Shown: positions 52,427 to 60,178 of the stretch, in pieces
How positions within the stretch are numbered: the stretch's first letter is position 1
How the letters are laid out: each line of letters begins with the position of its first letter
Assembly: GCA_020025275.1 (NCBI GenBank)
Contig: JAHHSI010000004.1
Span: forward strand, 1-64,000
Source: Oscillospiraceae bacterium
GTDB taxonomy: Bacteria; Bacillota; Clostridia; Oscillospirales; Oscillospiraceae
Direction: 5' to 3'
DNA: 64,000 nucleotides
The notes under the pieces: model-generated
Database searches by the model: none
The model's input: the letters and a program-made list of their open reading frames with translations, nothing else
Told to the model about the DNA's origin: nothing
Position numbers and translations under genes: made by a program

Positions 52427-53788
52427 ATGAAGATCATCATTGTAGGGAATGGTAAGGTGGGCTACGCCATTGCACGGCAGCTGAGTGTGGAGGAGCACGA
52501 TATTACGGTCGTGGATCGCTCCCTCAGCGCCCTGAACCGGGCAGACAGCACACTGGATGTCATGTGTGTGGAGGGCAACGGCGCCAGCATCAGCGTACTG
52601 AAAAACGCCGGCGTGGCTGATGCTGATCTGGTAATTGCGGTGACCAGCAGCGACGAGACCAATCTGGTATGCTGTCTGATTGCCAAGAAGCTGGGGGCCA
52701 AACATACGGTGGCCCGTGTGCGCAATACCGATTACCGGATGGACGCCGAGATGCTCAAACGGGAGGTGGGCCTGAGCATGGTCATCAATCCCGATTGGGC
52801 GGCGGCACTGGAGATCGCACGGATCCTCAGCTTCCCGGCGGCGTTTTCCGTGGAGCCGTTTGCCCGGGGGCGCATCGATATGATCGGCTTTCAGGTGAGC
52901 TCCAAAGATGCGCTCTGTGGTATTCCCCTGAGCGAATTTAACCGCAAACGGCTGGCAGATGTGCTGTTCTGTGCGGCGGAGCAGGCGGGGGAGTATATCA
53001 TTCCTGACGGCGATTTTGTTCCTCGTGCCGGTGACCGGATCTATATGGTGGGTACGCGGCAGGAACTGCAGAAGATGGTGCACGGCATGGGCCGCACGGT
53101 GCAGAAGGTGAAGCGTGTCTCCCTCTTGGGCGGCAGCCGGATCGCCATGTATCTCACCTGGGAGCTGGCGAGGAACAACACCAAGGTGTGCATCGTGGAG
53201 ATGTCCCATGAGGAGTGCGGCATTCTGGCCGACGAGCTGCCCGGTGCCATGATCATTGAAGGGGACGGCACCGACGCCAACCTCATCCAAAGTGAGGGTG
53301 TGTTCGATGTGGACGCCTTTGTGTCCCTCACCGGGCGGGATGAGGAAAACCTGTTGATGGCGGCCACGGCCCAGCGTGCCGGCGTGCCTAAGACCATTGC
53401 CAAGATGACCCGGCCGAACTATATGGAGTTGGTGCGTGAGGCCGGGATCGAGAGCATCATCAGCCCCAAGGATATTGTGGCCAATCAGATCACCCGCTAT
53501 GTCCGCAGTCTGGCCAACTCCGAGGGCAGCTCCATCGACAGCTTCTATAAGCTGCTGGGCGGTTCCGTGGAGGCACTGGAATTTACGGCCACAGCGGCCT
53601 GCACAGCGATCTTGAATAAACCCTTGCGGGAACTGCGGCTGAAGAAGGGGATGCTGCTGGCCGCCATTGTCCGGGAGAAGGAGACCATCATTCCCAACGG
53701 CACCACTACGGTGCGGGAGGGCGACCATGTGGTGGTGATCACGGCGGGGGCTTATATCCGCAACCTCAGCGATATTTTGGAAAATTAA
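52427..53788 (+). CDS. trkA: TrkA-type potassium uptake regulatory subunit
   Basis: A 453-residue cytoplasmic protein with two RCK units, each an N-terminal NAD-binding fold plus a TrkA_C domain. IIIVGNGKVGYAIARQL (3-19) and VSLLGGSRIAMYLTWEL (about 227-243) are the two Rossmann loops; GDGTDANLIQSEGVFDVDAFVSLT follows the classic pattern in the second half; the last part RKKGMLLAAIVREKETIIPNG-like is TrkA_C. It gates a TrkH/KtrB channel, which is not encoded within the window. GGAAGGAAACAG upstream. Convergent with mgtE. Confidence 0.93.
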   Translation: MKIIIVGNGKVGYAIARQLSVEEHDITVVDRSLSALNRADSTLDVMCVEGNGASISVLKNAGVADADLVIAVTSSDETNLVCCLIAKKLGAKHTVARVRNTDYRMDAEMLKREVGLSMVINPDWAAALEIARILSFPAAFSVEPFARGRIDMIGFQVSSKDALCGIPLSEFNRKRLADVLFCAAEQAGEYIIPDGDFVPRAGDRIYMVGTRQELQKMVHGMGRTVQKVKRVSLLGGSRIAMYLTWELARNNTKVCIVEMSHEECGILADELPGAMIIEGDGTDANLIQSEGVFDVDAFVSLTGRDEENLLMAATAQRAGVPKTIAKMTRPNYMELVREAGIESIISPKDIVANQITRYVRSLANSEGSSIDSFYKLLGGSVEALEFTATAACTAILNKPLRELRLKKGMLLAAIVREKETIIPNGTTTVREGDHVVVITAGAYIRNLSDILEN

Positions 53789-53792
53789 AGGT

Positions 53793-53834
53793 ACAACGCC
53801 CGGCGCACAGGAGTTGGAGTGCGCCGGGCGTTGT
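53793..53834. terminator. Long hairpin between convergent trkA and mgtE
   Basis: 16-bp perfect stem (acaacgcccggcgcac / gtgcgccgggcgttgt) with a 10-base loop. There is no T-run on either side, so it may act as a protective or pause hairpin for both mRNAs. Confidence 0.55.
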
Positions 53835-53870
53835 TATGCTGTACAGGGGGCGGCGCCTGCGGAAACGGCC

Positions 53871-55277
53871 TTACAGAGGCCGGAGATACAGCAGGAACAG
53901 CCACGCAAGACCGTAGTAGCTCATGACGGCCACCAGATCGTTGATGGTAGTGATCAGCGGGCCGGAGGCCACTGCGGGATCGATGTGTATCTTCTTGAAG
54001 AGCAGGGGGATCGTGGTGCCGGCGATGGAGGAGAGCTCCATGCTCAAAAGCAGCGCCGCACCGGTGCAGAAGGAGACGGAGAAAGCTACGGCGGCGCTCT
54101 GGCCCTTAAAGAGCATGAGATAGCCGCCGATGGCGACAAAGGAGAGAAGGCCTAAAATAGCGCCGTTGACCAGTCCCACCCGGGCCTCCTTGACCACGAG
54201 GGACCACTTCCTGCGGGCGTCCACTCGGCTGTCGGTCAGGACACGAATGGTGACGGCCAGTGACTGAGTGCCCACGTTGCCGGCCATATCCAGTACCAGT
54301 GACTGAAAGCAGATGATCAGCGTCAGCTGGGACACCACGGCCTCGAAGATCCCCACCACGGAGGAGACCACCAGTCCCAGTCCCAGCAGGATGATCAGCC
54401 ACGGCAGCCGCTTGACGATGCTGCGGCGGAGGGGTTCATCCAGATCTTCACCGGAGGAGAGACCGCCCAGCTTGGCGTAGTCCTCGTCCAGCTCCTCACC
54501 GATGAGCTGCCCCACCGCCTGTGCCGTCAGTACGCCGCAGAGCCGATTGGCATTGTCCAGGACCGGGATAGAGTCCTCGGAGTAGTCGCAGAGACTGTCG
54601 ATGCAGTCCTCTACGGCCTCGGTGGCGTATACATAGGGATAGGAGGCGGCGGTGATGTCTGATAGCTGATCGCCGTCCCGGGCGATGATCAGATCCTTGA
54701 GATCGATGGCACCCACCAGACGCTCCTCCTGATCCACCACATACAGGGTGGAGATATTGTCATTTTCTGCAGCCTGATCCACCAGTGCACGCATGGCTTC
54801 CCGAATGGTGCTGCCCTCCCGGATGGTGATGAAGTTGGTGGTCATCCGGCTGCCGAGCTCCTCCTCGGCGAAGGAGCTGAGGAGGGCAATCTCGCTGCGG
54901 GTGTCCTCTGCCAGCAGGTCCAGCAGCGTATCCCGTTCCTCTTTGGGAAGCTCCTCCAGATAGTCGGCGGCCTGTGACGGCTCCAGCTGTGCCAAGATCT
55001 CCAGCTTTCGCCGCAGGCTCAGCTCACTGAGATAGTCGGCAGGGTGGTCGATGTAGGAGAAAATGTCAGCCAGTTCAGTGCTGTCCAGCAGGCGGTAGAG
55101 CGTGAGCCGATCCTCGCGGCTCAGAAGTTCCAGTGCGGCGGCCATATCGTTTTCGTGATAGTTGGTCAGTTCTTCCCGCAGGCGTCCCGGGGTCAGGCGG
55201 CGGTGGAGCAGGGCGGCGATTTCGGTTTTGTAGTCCGGATGACGGACGGAAGTCATGGTGAGATTCTTGTTGTTCAT
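53871..55277 (-). CDS. mgtE: MgtE-type magnesium transporter
   Basis: A 468-residue Mg2+ channel/transporter. The N-terminal MgtE_N helical domain (about 35-135, with LEPSQAADYLEELPKEERDTLLDLL) is followed by a CBS pair (about 145-265; MTTNFITIREGSTIREAMRAL and SYPYVYATEAVEDC), which senses Mg2+, then five membrane helices (about 300-468) with SLVLDMAGNVGTQSLAV, the conserved pore region. Start 55277 follows AAGGAGG. A long structured leader with a terminator lies upstream on the same strand, indicating transcriptional control. Confidence 0.95.
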   Translation of the reverse strand: MNNKNLTMTSVRHPDYKTEIAALLHRRLTPGRLREELTNYHENDMAAALELLSREDRLTLYRLLDSTELADIFSYIDHPADYLSELSLRRKLEILAQLEPSQAADYLEELPKEERDTLLDLLAEDTRSEIALLSSFAEEELGSRMTTNFITIREGSTIREAMRALVDQAAENDNISTLYVVDQEERLVGAIDLKDLIIARDGDQLSDITAASYPYVYATEAVEDCIDSLCDYSEDSIPVLDNANRLCGVLTAQAVGQLIGEELDEDYAKLGGLSSGEDLDEPLRRSIVKRLPWLIILLGLGLVVSSVVGIFEAVVSQLTLIICFQSLVLDMAGNVGTQSLAVTIRVLTDSRVDARRKWSLVVKEARVGLVNGAILGLLSFVAIGGYLMLFKGQSAAVAFSVSFCTGAALLLSMELSSIAGTTIPLLFKKIHIDPAVASGPLITTINDLVAVMSYYGLAWLFLLYLRPL

Positions 55278-55607
55278 AGGTCTGTTCCTCCTTATTTTGT
55301 GGAAAATACGGTGGTGCAGTCCAGTATCTTTTGTGTGCAGGGCAACAAAAAATACCATTGTCCCTGTTTTGCGGGGACTGCAAGCACCGGCTCGTGCGGT
55401 GTGCAGATCGAAAAACAGACAATGGTATTCGCATATCGGGACCGTCAGGGCACAACAAGCAAGCCCTCGGCCTATAAAAGAGAGGTCATGGACGGCATAC
55501 GGCTGCACCGTAGATCAGTATATGGGAATCGATTGTCTGTACTGCGACTGCAACTACTGCTGTCCATATCTTCACCTCACAATCTATGTCGTAATGGATA
55601 CTATACC
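55278..55607 (-). promoter_or_regulatory. Structured leader with terminator upstream of mgtE (candidate riboswitch)
   Basis: The minus-strand transcript starting near 55607 runs about 330 nt before mgtE. Its 5' part can fold as GAGGT (55578-55574) with ACCTC (55486-55482) and ATGGAC (55567-55562) with GTCCAT (55493-55488), enclosing a small hairpin TACGG-TGCAG-CCGTA (55512-55498). A strong terminator follows: an arm at 55429-55411 pairs with 55370-55351 (11 bp, bulge, 7 bp), then six U residues. The gene context suggests a Mg2+-responsive M-box, but the conserved M-box sequence is not clearly present; class unassigned. Confidence 0.65.
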
Positions 55608-55613
55608 AAGGGC

Positions 55614-55642
55614 ATGATACCATGGCGATCCTGTGGTGTCAA
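55614..55642 (-). promoter_or_regulatory. Promoter of the mgtE leader
   Basis: Minus-strand perfect TTGACA (55642-55637), 17-bp spacer, TATCAT (55619-55614). Confidence 0.85.
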
Positions 55643-55724
55643 CGAAAAACTGGTCGAGCGGGGCTCGTCCCTGTCGGCGGGAGCGGACTGTGCGGAAAAA
55701 TTTTCTCCTCTGCGTGAAGAATCC

Positions 55725-55753
55725 TTTACATTCGAACGAGAATGGAATAAAAT
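55725..55753 (+). promoter_or_regulatory. Promoter of the M29 aminopeptidase gene
   Basis: TTTACA (55725-55730), 17-bp spacer, TAAAAT (55748-55753), 40 bases before the ATG. Confidence 0.7.
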
Positions 55754-55793
55754 ATTATCGTTATAAAAATTTGCAGGGAAGTGGGGATGCAAC

Positions 55794-57020
55794 ATGGAAG
55801 AGAAGCTGCAGGAATATGCCCGGCTTCTGGCGCAGGTGGGATTGAATATCCAGCCGGGCCAGACGCTGGTGATCTCGGCACCGGTGGAGTGTGCCCACTT
55901 TGTGCGGCTGTGCGCCGGTGCGGCTTACGATCGTGGCTGTCGGGAAGTTGTGGTGAACTGGCGGGACGATGTGTTGGCACGGGAGCGATGTCTGCGTGCT
56001 GAGGATGCTGTTTTTGATGAGGTGCCCCTGTGGCGGCGCCACTTTTTCAATGATTACGCCAAGGAGGGGGCGGCGTACCTCTCCATTGCGGCGGAGGATC
56101 CTGAGGCCATGCAGGGCGTGGACCCTGACCGGCTGCTGCGTGCGCAGCGTGCCGGCGGCAAGGCGCTGGGTGATTTTTACCGTTTACAGATGAGCAGCGG
56201 TTTCCCCTGGTGTATTGCCTCCGTGCCCATCCCCTCGTGGGCCAAGCGGGTCTTTCCCAATGTGGATGAGGAGGAGGCCGTGGCCAAGCTGTGGGACGCC
56301 ATCTTTGATACGGTGCGTATCAACGGTGACGGCCAAAGCGTGGAGCGCTGGCACCGGCATCTGGCCATGCTGGCCCGGCGGAAGGAGAAGCTGAACCGGA
56401 TGCAATTTGCATCTTTGCACTATACCAATGGTCTGGGCACCGATCTTACGGTGGAGCTGCCGGAAGGCCATGTCTGGGAGGCAGGCGATGACGTCAGTTG
56501 CACCGGACAGGCGTTTGTGGCCAATATGCCCACGGAGGAGATCTTTACCTCTCCGCTGCGCACAGGGGTCAACGGCGTGGTCTATGCCTCTATGCCGCTG
56601 GTCCATGAGGGCAACATCATTGACGGATTCCACTTCGTGGTGAAAGACGGCAGGATCGTGGAGGCCCACGCACGGCAGGGCGAGGCGTTTTTGAAGGCAG
56701 CCATCAGCGTGGATGAGGGGGCATCGTATTTCGGCGAGGTGGCGCTGGTCCCCTATGACAGCCCCATCTCCAACCGGAAGCTCCTTTTTTATAACACGCT
56801 ATTTGATGAAAATGCGTCGTGCCACATCGCCTTTGGCGAGGCCTACCCCTGTCTGGAAGGCGGGCGGGACATGGACAAGGAGGAACTGAAGGCCCGCGGC
56901 CTCAATGACTCTCTCACCCATGTGGACTTTATGGTAGGAACAGCTGATCTGTCCGTGGTGGGCTATACCCGGGACGGACGGGAAATCCCTGTAATGAAGA
57001 ACGGAAATTTTGTCCTATGA
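55794..57020 (+). CDS. M29-family aminopeptidase (AmpS/PepS-like)
   Basis: A 408-residue cytosolic metallo-aminopeptidase with broad exopeptidase activity. N-terminal domain begins LQEYARLLAQVGLNIQPGQTLVI. The metal-binding C-terminal half shows YTNGLGTDLTVELPEG, ANMPTEEIFTSPLRTGVNGV (the Glu ligand region), ASYFGEVALVPYDSPIS, FYNTLFDENASCHIAFGEAYP and THVDFMVGTADLSV, all typical of M29. GAAGTGGGG precedes the ATG weakly. The TGA touches a possible ATG of the next gene, so peptidase and dehydrogenase are likely co-transcribed. Confidence 0.92.
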   Translation: MEEKLQEYARLLAQVGLNIQPGQTLVISAPVECAHFVRLCAGAAYDRGCREVVVNWRDDVLARERCLRAEDAVFDEVPLWRRHFFNDYAKEGAAYLSIAAEDPEAMQGVDPDRLLRAQRAGGKALGDFYRLQMSSGFPWCIASVPIPSWAKRVFPNVDEEEAVAKLWDAIFDTVRINGDGQSVERWHRHLAMLARRKEKLNRMQFASLHYTNGLGTDLTVELPEGHVWEAGDDVSCTGQAFVANMPTEEIFTSPLRTGVNGVVYASMPLVHEGNIIDGFHFVVKDGRIVEAHARQGEAFLKAAISVDEGASYFGEVALVPYDSPISNRKLLFYNTLFDENASCHIAFGEAYPCLEGGRDMDKEELKARGLNDSLTHVDFMVGTADLSVVGYTRDGREIPVMKNGNFVL

Positions 57021-57079
57021 GCAAACGAAGGAACGGGCGGCAGAGGAACAATGCCGCCAGAAAAGAAGGGAGAAACAAT

Positions 57080-57922
57080 ATGAAAAAATTGTGCGTAATT
57101 GGGTATCCGGTGGAGCACAGTCTGTACCCTGCGATCCAGCGCCGACTGATGGAACTGGTCGGTCTGGATTATCAGTACGATGCGGTGGAGGTACAGGAGC
57201 ACGAGCTGGAGGACTTTGTCCGTGAGGCCAAGGCCGGCGCCTACGCTGGGTTCAACGTGACGACCCCCCATAAGCGCAGCATTATCCCGCTGCTGGACGA
57301 GGTCAGCGAGGAGGCCAAGCTGTGCGGCGCGGTGAACACTGTGGTGATCCGGGACGGCAAGGCCTATGGCTACAATAACGACAGTCTGGGTTTTATGGAC
57401 AGCATGGAGCGCTTTGAGATCGATCCCAAGGGGAAAAAGGTCCTGCTGATCGGCACCGGCGCCTCCGGACAGGCGATCACCACGGCACTGGTGCGTGCCG
57501 GGGCGGAAAAGGTAACGGTCTGCAACCGCAGTGTTTACCATGCGCAGGATCTGGCCGCCCGATTCCCAGACAGCGTGGACTGGATCTACTTTGGCACCGT
57601 GCCGCTGCGCCGTGCCGCAGCACAGGCGGATATGATCATCAACGCCACCAATCTGGGAATGTCCAATGGTAAGCAGTTCTCTGATTTGGGCTTCCTGCGA
57701 GGCGCCAATCCCGATGCCTGGCTCTACGATCTGGTTTACAGCCCCCGGGATACTCATCTGCTGCAGCAGGGCCGCAAGCAGGGGTTAAAGACCATTGCCG
57801 GTATTTACATGGTGATTCCCCAGATCATCGAGGGCTTCAAGGACTTTACCGGCCACCAGCTGGACCCGGAGGCCGCATGGGATGCCATTGCGGAAATGCT
57901 GGGCGAGAGCGAGCGGGCCTAA
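57080..57922 (+). CDS. Shikimate dehydrogenase-like protein (AroE family)
   Basis: A 280-residue dehydrogenase of the shikimate/quinate group, which reduces 3-dehydroshikimate with NADPH. Substrate-site motifs are VEHSLYPAIQ, where the second Ser of the usual SxSxSP is Tyr, FNVTTPHKRS with the catalytic Lys, and YNNDSLGF instead of NTDGxGF (Asp kept). The cofactor loop is LIGTGASGQAIT (about 124-135) and YMVIPQIIEGF holds the conserved Gln. These changes suggest altered substrate choice. Start 57080 has AAGGGAG upstream; ATG 57017 is a longer alternative. No other aro gene is nearby. Confidence 0.82.
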   Translation: MKKLCVIGYPVEHSLYPAIQRRLMELVGLDYQYDAVEVQEHELEDFVREAKAGAYAGFNVTTPHKRSIIPLLDEVSEEAKLCGAVNTVVIRDGKAYGYNNDSLGFMDSMERFEIDPKGKKVLLIGTGASGQAITTALVRAGAEKVTVCNRSVYHAQDLAARFPDSVDWIYFGTVPLRRAAAQADMIINATNLGMSNGKQFSDLGFLRGANPDAWLYDLVYSPRDTHLLQQGRKQGLKTIAGIYMVIPQIIEGFKDFTGHQLDPEAAWDAIAEMLGESERA

Positions 57923-57932
57923 AAACGATAGC

Positions 57933-57964
57933 AAAAAAAGACCGCCGTCCGGCGGCCTTTTTTG
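57933..57964 (+). terminator. Terminator after the aroE-like gene
   Basis: 8-bp stem (gaccgccg / cggcggcc, one mismatch) between A7 and T7 runs; it also abuts the convergent DUF3298 gene. Confidence 0.8.
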
Positions 57965-58630
57965 TTAGGGAGCAAGGGTTGAAAAGGGCCCCAGCTGGGT
58001 GTCATACGGCATACAGAAGGTAGGCGTTCCCTCGGCCGCCGGGGCGATGGTGTGCATTTGGTAAAAAAAGCACAGCCCCTTCTCCGTAAGGTAGAAATGG
58101 TGGCTGTGAAAGGCGGAGCGCAGCTTGCTGCGCCAATCCGCATGGTACAGGGCGATGCCCTGGGCCTCCTGAGCTTCGATCTCCTGCGCAGCCAGTGTCA
58201 GCAGACGACGGCGCCACGGCGTGTGGGCGGGGAAAAAGTCGCAGAGGGCGGCGGGCAGTCCGCTCCGCAGATCCCAGGTATCGCCACGCCGCAGCACCGT
58301 TCGATGGGTGCCGTCGGTTTCGATAGTATCCGTGTAAAGACTCAGGAGATCGTCGCTCTCCCATGTGATGCAGGGGCGGAGCTCTGCGTGCCATTGGGGC
58401 AGCGCACCGGATCGCTCCACGGCCTGTCGGCAGGCCTCGGCGGCCTTGGGGTAGAGCTCCTGCGCACAGTATCGCTCGAAGGTGCGTTCACAGGCCAGAT
58501 AGTAGCGGTTGAAGTGCTTTCCGCCGCTTCCCATCCAGTGCGGCAGCCGGGCCTCGGCGTAGAGCACTGGGAGATCCTCCCAGGTATAGACGGGGTTCAC
58601 GGCGCAGGGAATAATGTCATATCGGGTCAA
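57965..58630 (-). CDS. DUF3298-domain protein
   Basis: A 221-residue protein. The C-terminal region (GDTWDLRSGLPAALCDFF, then RRRLLTLAAQEIEAQEAQG and FYLTEKGLCFFYQMHTIAPAAEG, ending in MPYD) matches the DUF3298 pattern seen in RsiV-type lysozyme-sensing proteins and relatives. There is no signal peptide from the preferred start, so it seems cytoplasmic, which is unusual for the family. TTG start at 58630 has AGGAGGG six bases upstream; a longer frame reaches 58810 but lacks a ribosome site and crosses the promoter region. Function unknown. Confidence 0.7.
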   Translation of the reverse strand: MTRYDIIPCAVNPVYTWEDLPVLYAEARLPHWMGSGGKHFNRYYLACERTFERYCAQELYPKAAEACRQAVERSGALPQWHAELRPCITWESDDLLSLYTDTIETDGTHRTVLRRGDTWDLRSGLPAALCDFFPAHTPWRRRLLTLAAQEIEAQEAQGIALYHADWRSKLRSAFHSHHFYLTEKGLCFFYQMHTIAPAAEGTPTFCMPYDTQLGPFSTLAP

Positions 58631-58723
58631 GAAGAGCCCTCCTTTTGCGAAAATAGCCCCTGTATCCAATGGGGCGGTGAAAACACACGTTCCGGCATGG
58701 GGTAGGAAATTTTTCCGAAGTAG

Positions 58724-58752
58724 TTTACTTTCACTGTTTAGAATGATAAAAT
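58724..58752 (+). promoter_or_regulatory. Promoter of the yerC-like operon
   Basis: TTTACT (58724-58729), 17-bp spacer, TAAAAT (58747-58752), 51 bases before the ATG. Confidence 0.7.
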
Positions 58753-58803
58753 ACTGATACGATTCTGTCGTTTGTCGTGATGGATTGAAACGGAGGGATA
58801 GAT

Positions 58804-59115
58804 ATGCCAAGAGAACATAAGACGAAAATTGCCAAGAAGGAGAAGAGCGAGCTTCTCTATCAGGCGATTTTGAAGTTGGAGACCGAAGAGGAGTGCTACA
58901 ACTTTTTTCAGGATCTGTGTACCATCGCAGAGCTGCGGGCCATGGAGCAGCGCTATGAAGTGGCGACCCTGTTGGATTCCGGCATGATCTACAGCGAGAT
59001 TTTAGAGCAGACAGGTGCCTCCAGTGCCACCATCAGCCGTGTGAATCGATCCTTGATCAATGGTGTGGGCGGCTATGAGAGTGTTCTGGAGAAAATGAAG
59101 GAGTCAAAGGAATGA
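58804..59115 (+). CDS. YerC/YecD-type TrpR-like DNA-binding protein
   Basis: A 103-residue regulator of the TrpR superfamily. KLETEEECYNFFQDLCTIAELRAMEQRYEVATLL is the family core (shown in full only by these landmarks: EECYNFFQDLCT and ELRAMEQRYEV), and the HTH is GMIYSEILEQTGASSATISRVNR. The target in Clostridia is unknown. CGGAGGG precedes the ATG. The stop overlaps the methyltransferase ATG (ATGA at 59112-59115), so they are co-translated. Confidence 0.88.
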   Translation: MPREHKTKIAKKEKSELLYQAILKLETEEECYNFFQDLCTIAELRAMEQRYEVATLLDSGMIYSEILEQTGASSATISRVNRSLINGVGGYESVLEKMKESKE

Positions 59116-59852
59116 GCTGCTACGATGCTTTGGCCGGCACCTACGATGCGCTGACCGGTGATGTGGAATATGAAAAGCGGGCCGACTGGCTGGAAAAGCT
59201 GCTGCGTCGCAGCCGGATCCCGGTGCACACCGTGCTGGATCTGGCCTGCGGCACCGGCACGCTGACGTGGATCCTTACCGGGCGCGGATATGAGATGATC
59301 GGTGTGGACGCGTCGGAGGAGATGCTGGCGGCCGCCATGGAGAAGGCCGGCTCCGTGGAGGGGATCACCCCGATTTTTTTGCACCAGTCCATGCCGGAGC
59401 TGGACCTCTACGGCACGGTGGATGCCGCCGTGTGCTGTCTGGACAGCATGAACTACCTGACGTGCCCCGGAGACGTGCGGCGGACGCTGCAGCGGCTGCG
59501 CCTGTTCATTGCCCCCGGAGGGATGCTGCTCTTTGACGTGAACACGCCGGAAAAGCTGCAGGGTCTAGACGGGCAGGTATTTCTGGATGAGACAGAGGAC
59601 GCCTACTGCGTCTGGCGCCCGGAGTATCACCGGGGGCTTTGTACCTATTATATGGATATTTTCCGCAGACAGAACGGCGATCAGTGGCAGCGCAGTCTGG
59701 AGATCCACGAGGAGCGGGCCTACACGGTGGAGGAGCTGACGCAGTGGCTGGAGACGGCCGGTTTCGGAGACATCCGCGTCTACGGGGATATGAAGCTGCG
59801 CCGTCCGGCACCGGGGGAGCAGCGGATCTATTTCTCCTGCGTGCGATTGTGA
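59112..59852 (+). CDS. Class I SAM-dependent methyltransferase
   Basis: A 246-residue methyltransferase of the Methyltransf_25 type. SAM loop VLDLACGTGTLTWIL (about 40-54), acidic second strand GVDASEEML, motif IV VDAAVCCLDSMNYL, and LFIAPGGMLLFDVNTPEKL are visible. C-terminal YTVEELTQWLETAGFGDIRVYGDM is standard for small-molecule or tRNA-type methyltransferases. The substrate is not indicated. Start in the ATGA overlap with the TrpR-like gene. Confidence 0.85.
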   Translation: MSCYDALAGTYDALTGDVEYEKRADWLEKLLRRSRIPVHTVLDLACGTGTLTWILTGRGYEMIGVDASEEMLAAAMEKAGSVEGITPIFLHQSMPELDLYGTVDAAVCCLDSMNYLTCPGDVRRTLQRLRLFIAPGGMLLFDVNTPEKLQGLDGQVFLDETEDAYCVWRPEYHRGLCTYYMDIFRRQNGDQWQRSLEIHEERAYTVEELTQWLETAGFGDIRVYGDMKLRRPAPGEQRIYFSCVRL

Positions 59853-59862
59853 GGGAAGAGCG

Positions 59863-60156
59863 ATGAATGAGGCGTTTGTGGGGCTGCTGGTGCTGTCGGC
59901 GGCGCTCTGGGCCCATGCGGGCTATACGTGGAAACAAAAGCGAGGAGGGGCGCAGGCTGTGCTCGGTACGCTGGATAAAGTGCTTCTCTGGGGTGCGGCA
60001 GGACTGTGCGCTGCGGCGCTGTGTGCCGGTGTCATCGGGATGCTCCTGGATTGGGAGAGTGCTATGGTCTATACCATGGGGCTGCTCCTCTTGGTGTTGT
60101 CCCTGTGGGGCAACGGACAGGTGCGCCGCATTTGCGAGCGCCCATCAAATCATTGA
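59863..60156 (+). CDS. Small membrane protein, unknown function
   Basis: A 97-residue protein with three hydrophobic segments (about 3-19, 40-62 and 66-84) separated by a short basic loop (WKQKRGGAQ). No family recognised. GAGGGAAGAG lies three bases before the ATG. It lies 10 bp after the methyltransferase and 22 bp before hslO, so it belongs to the operon. Confidence 0.65.
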   Translation: MNEAFVGLLVLSAALWAHAGYTWKQKRGGAQAVLGTLDKVLLWGAAGLCAAALCAGVIGMLLDWESAMVYTMGLLLLVLSLWGNGQVRRICERPSNH

Positions 60157-60178
60157 AAGAATACGAGGTTAGTAGATA

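Noticed and set aside
55255..55617. A 120-codon plus-strand frame with a Cys-rich end (CDCNYCC)
   Set aside because: It overlaps the mgtE start and the structured leader on the other strand; no ribosome site was seen.
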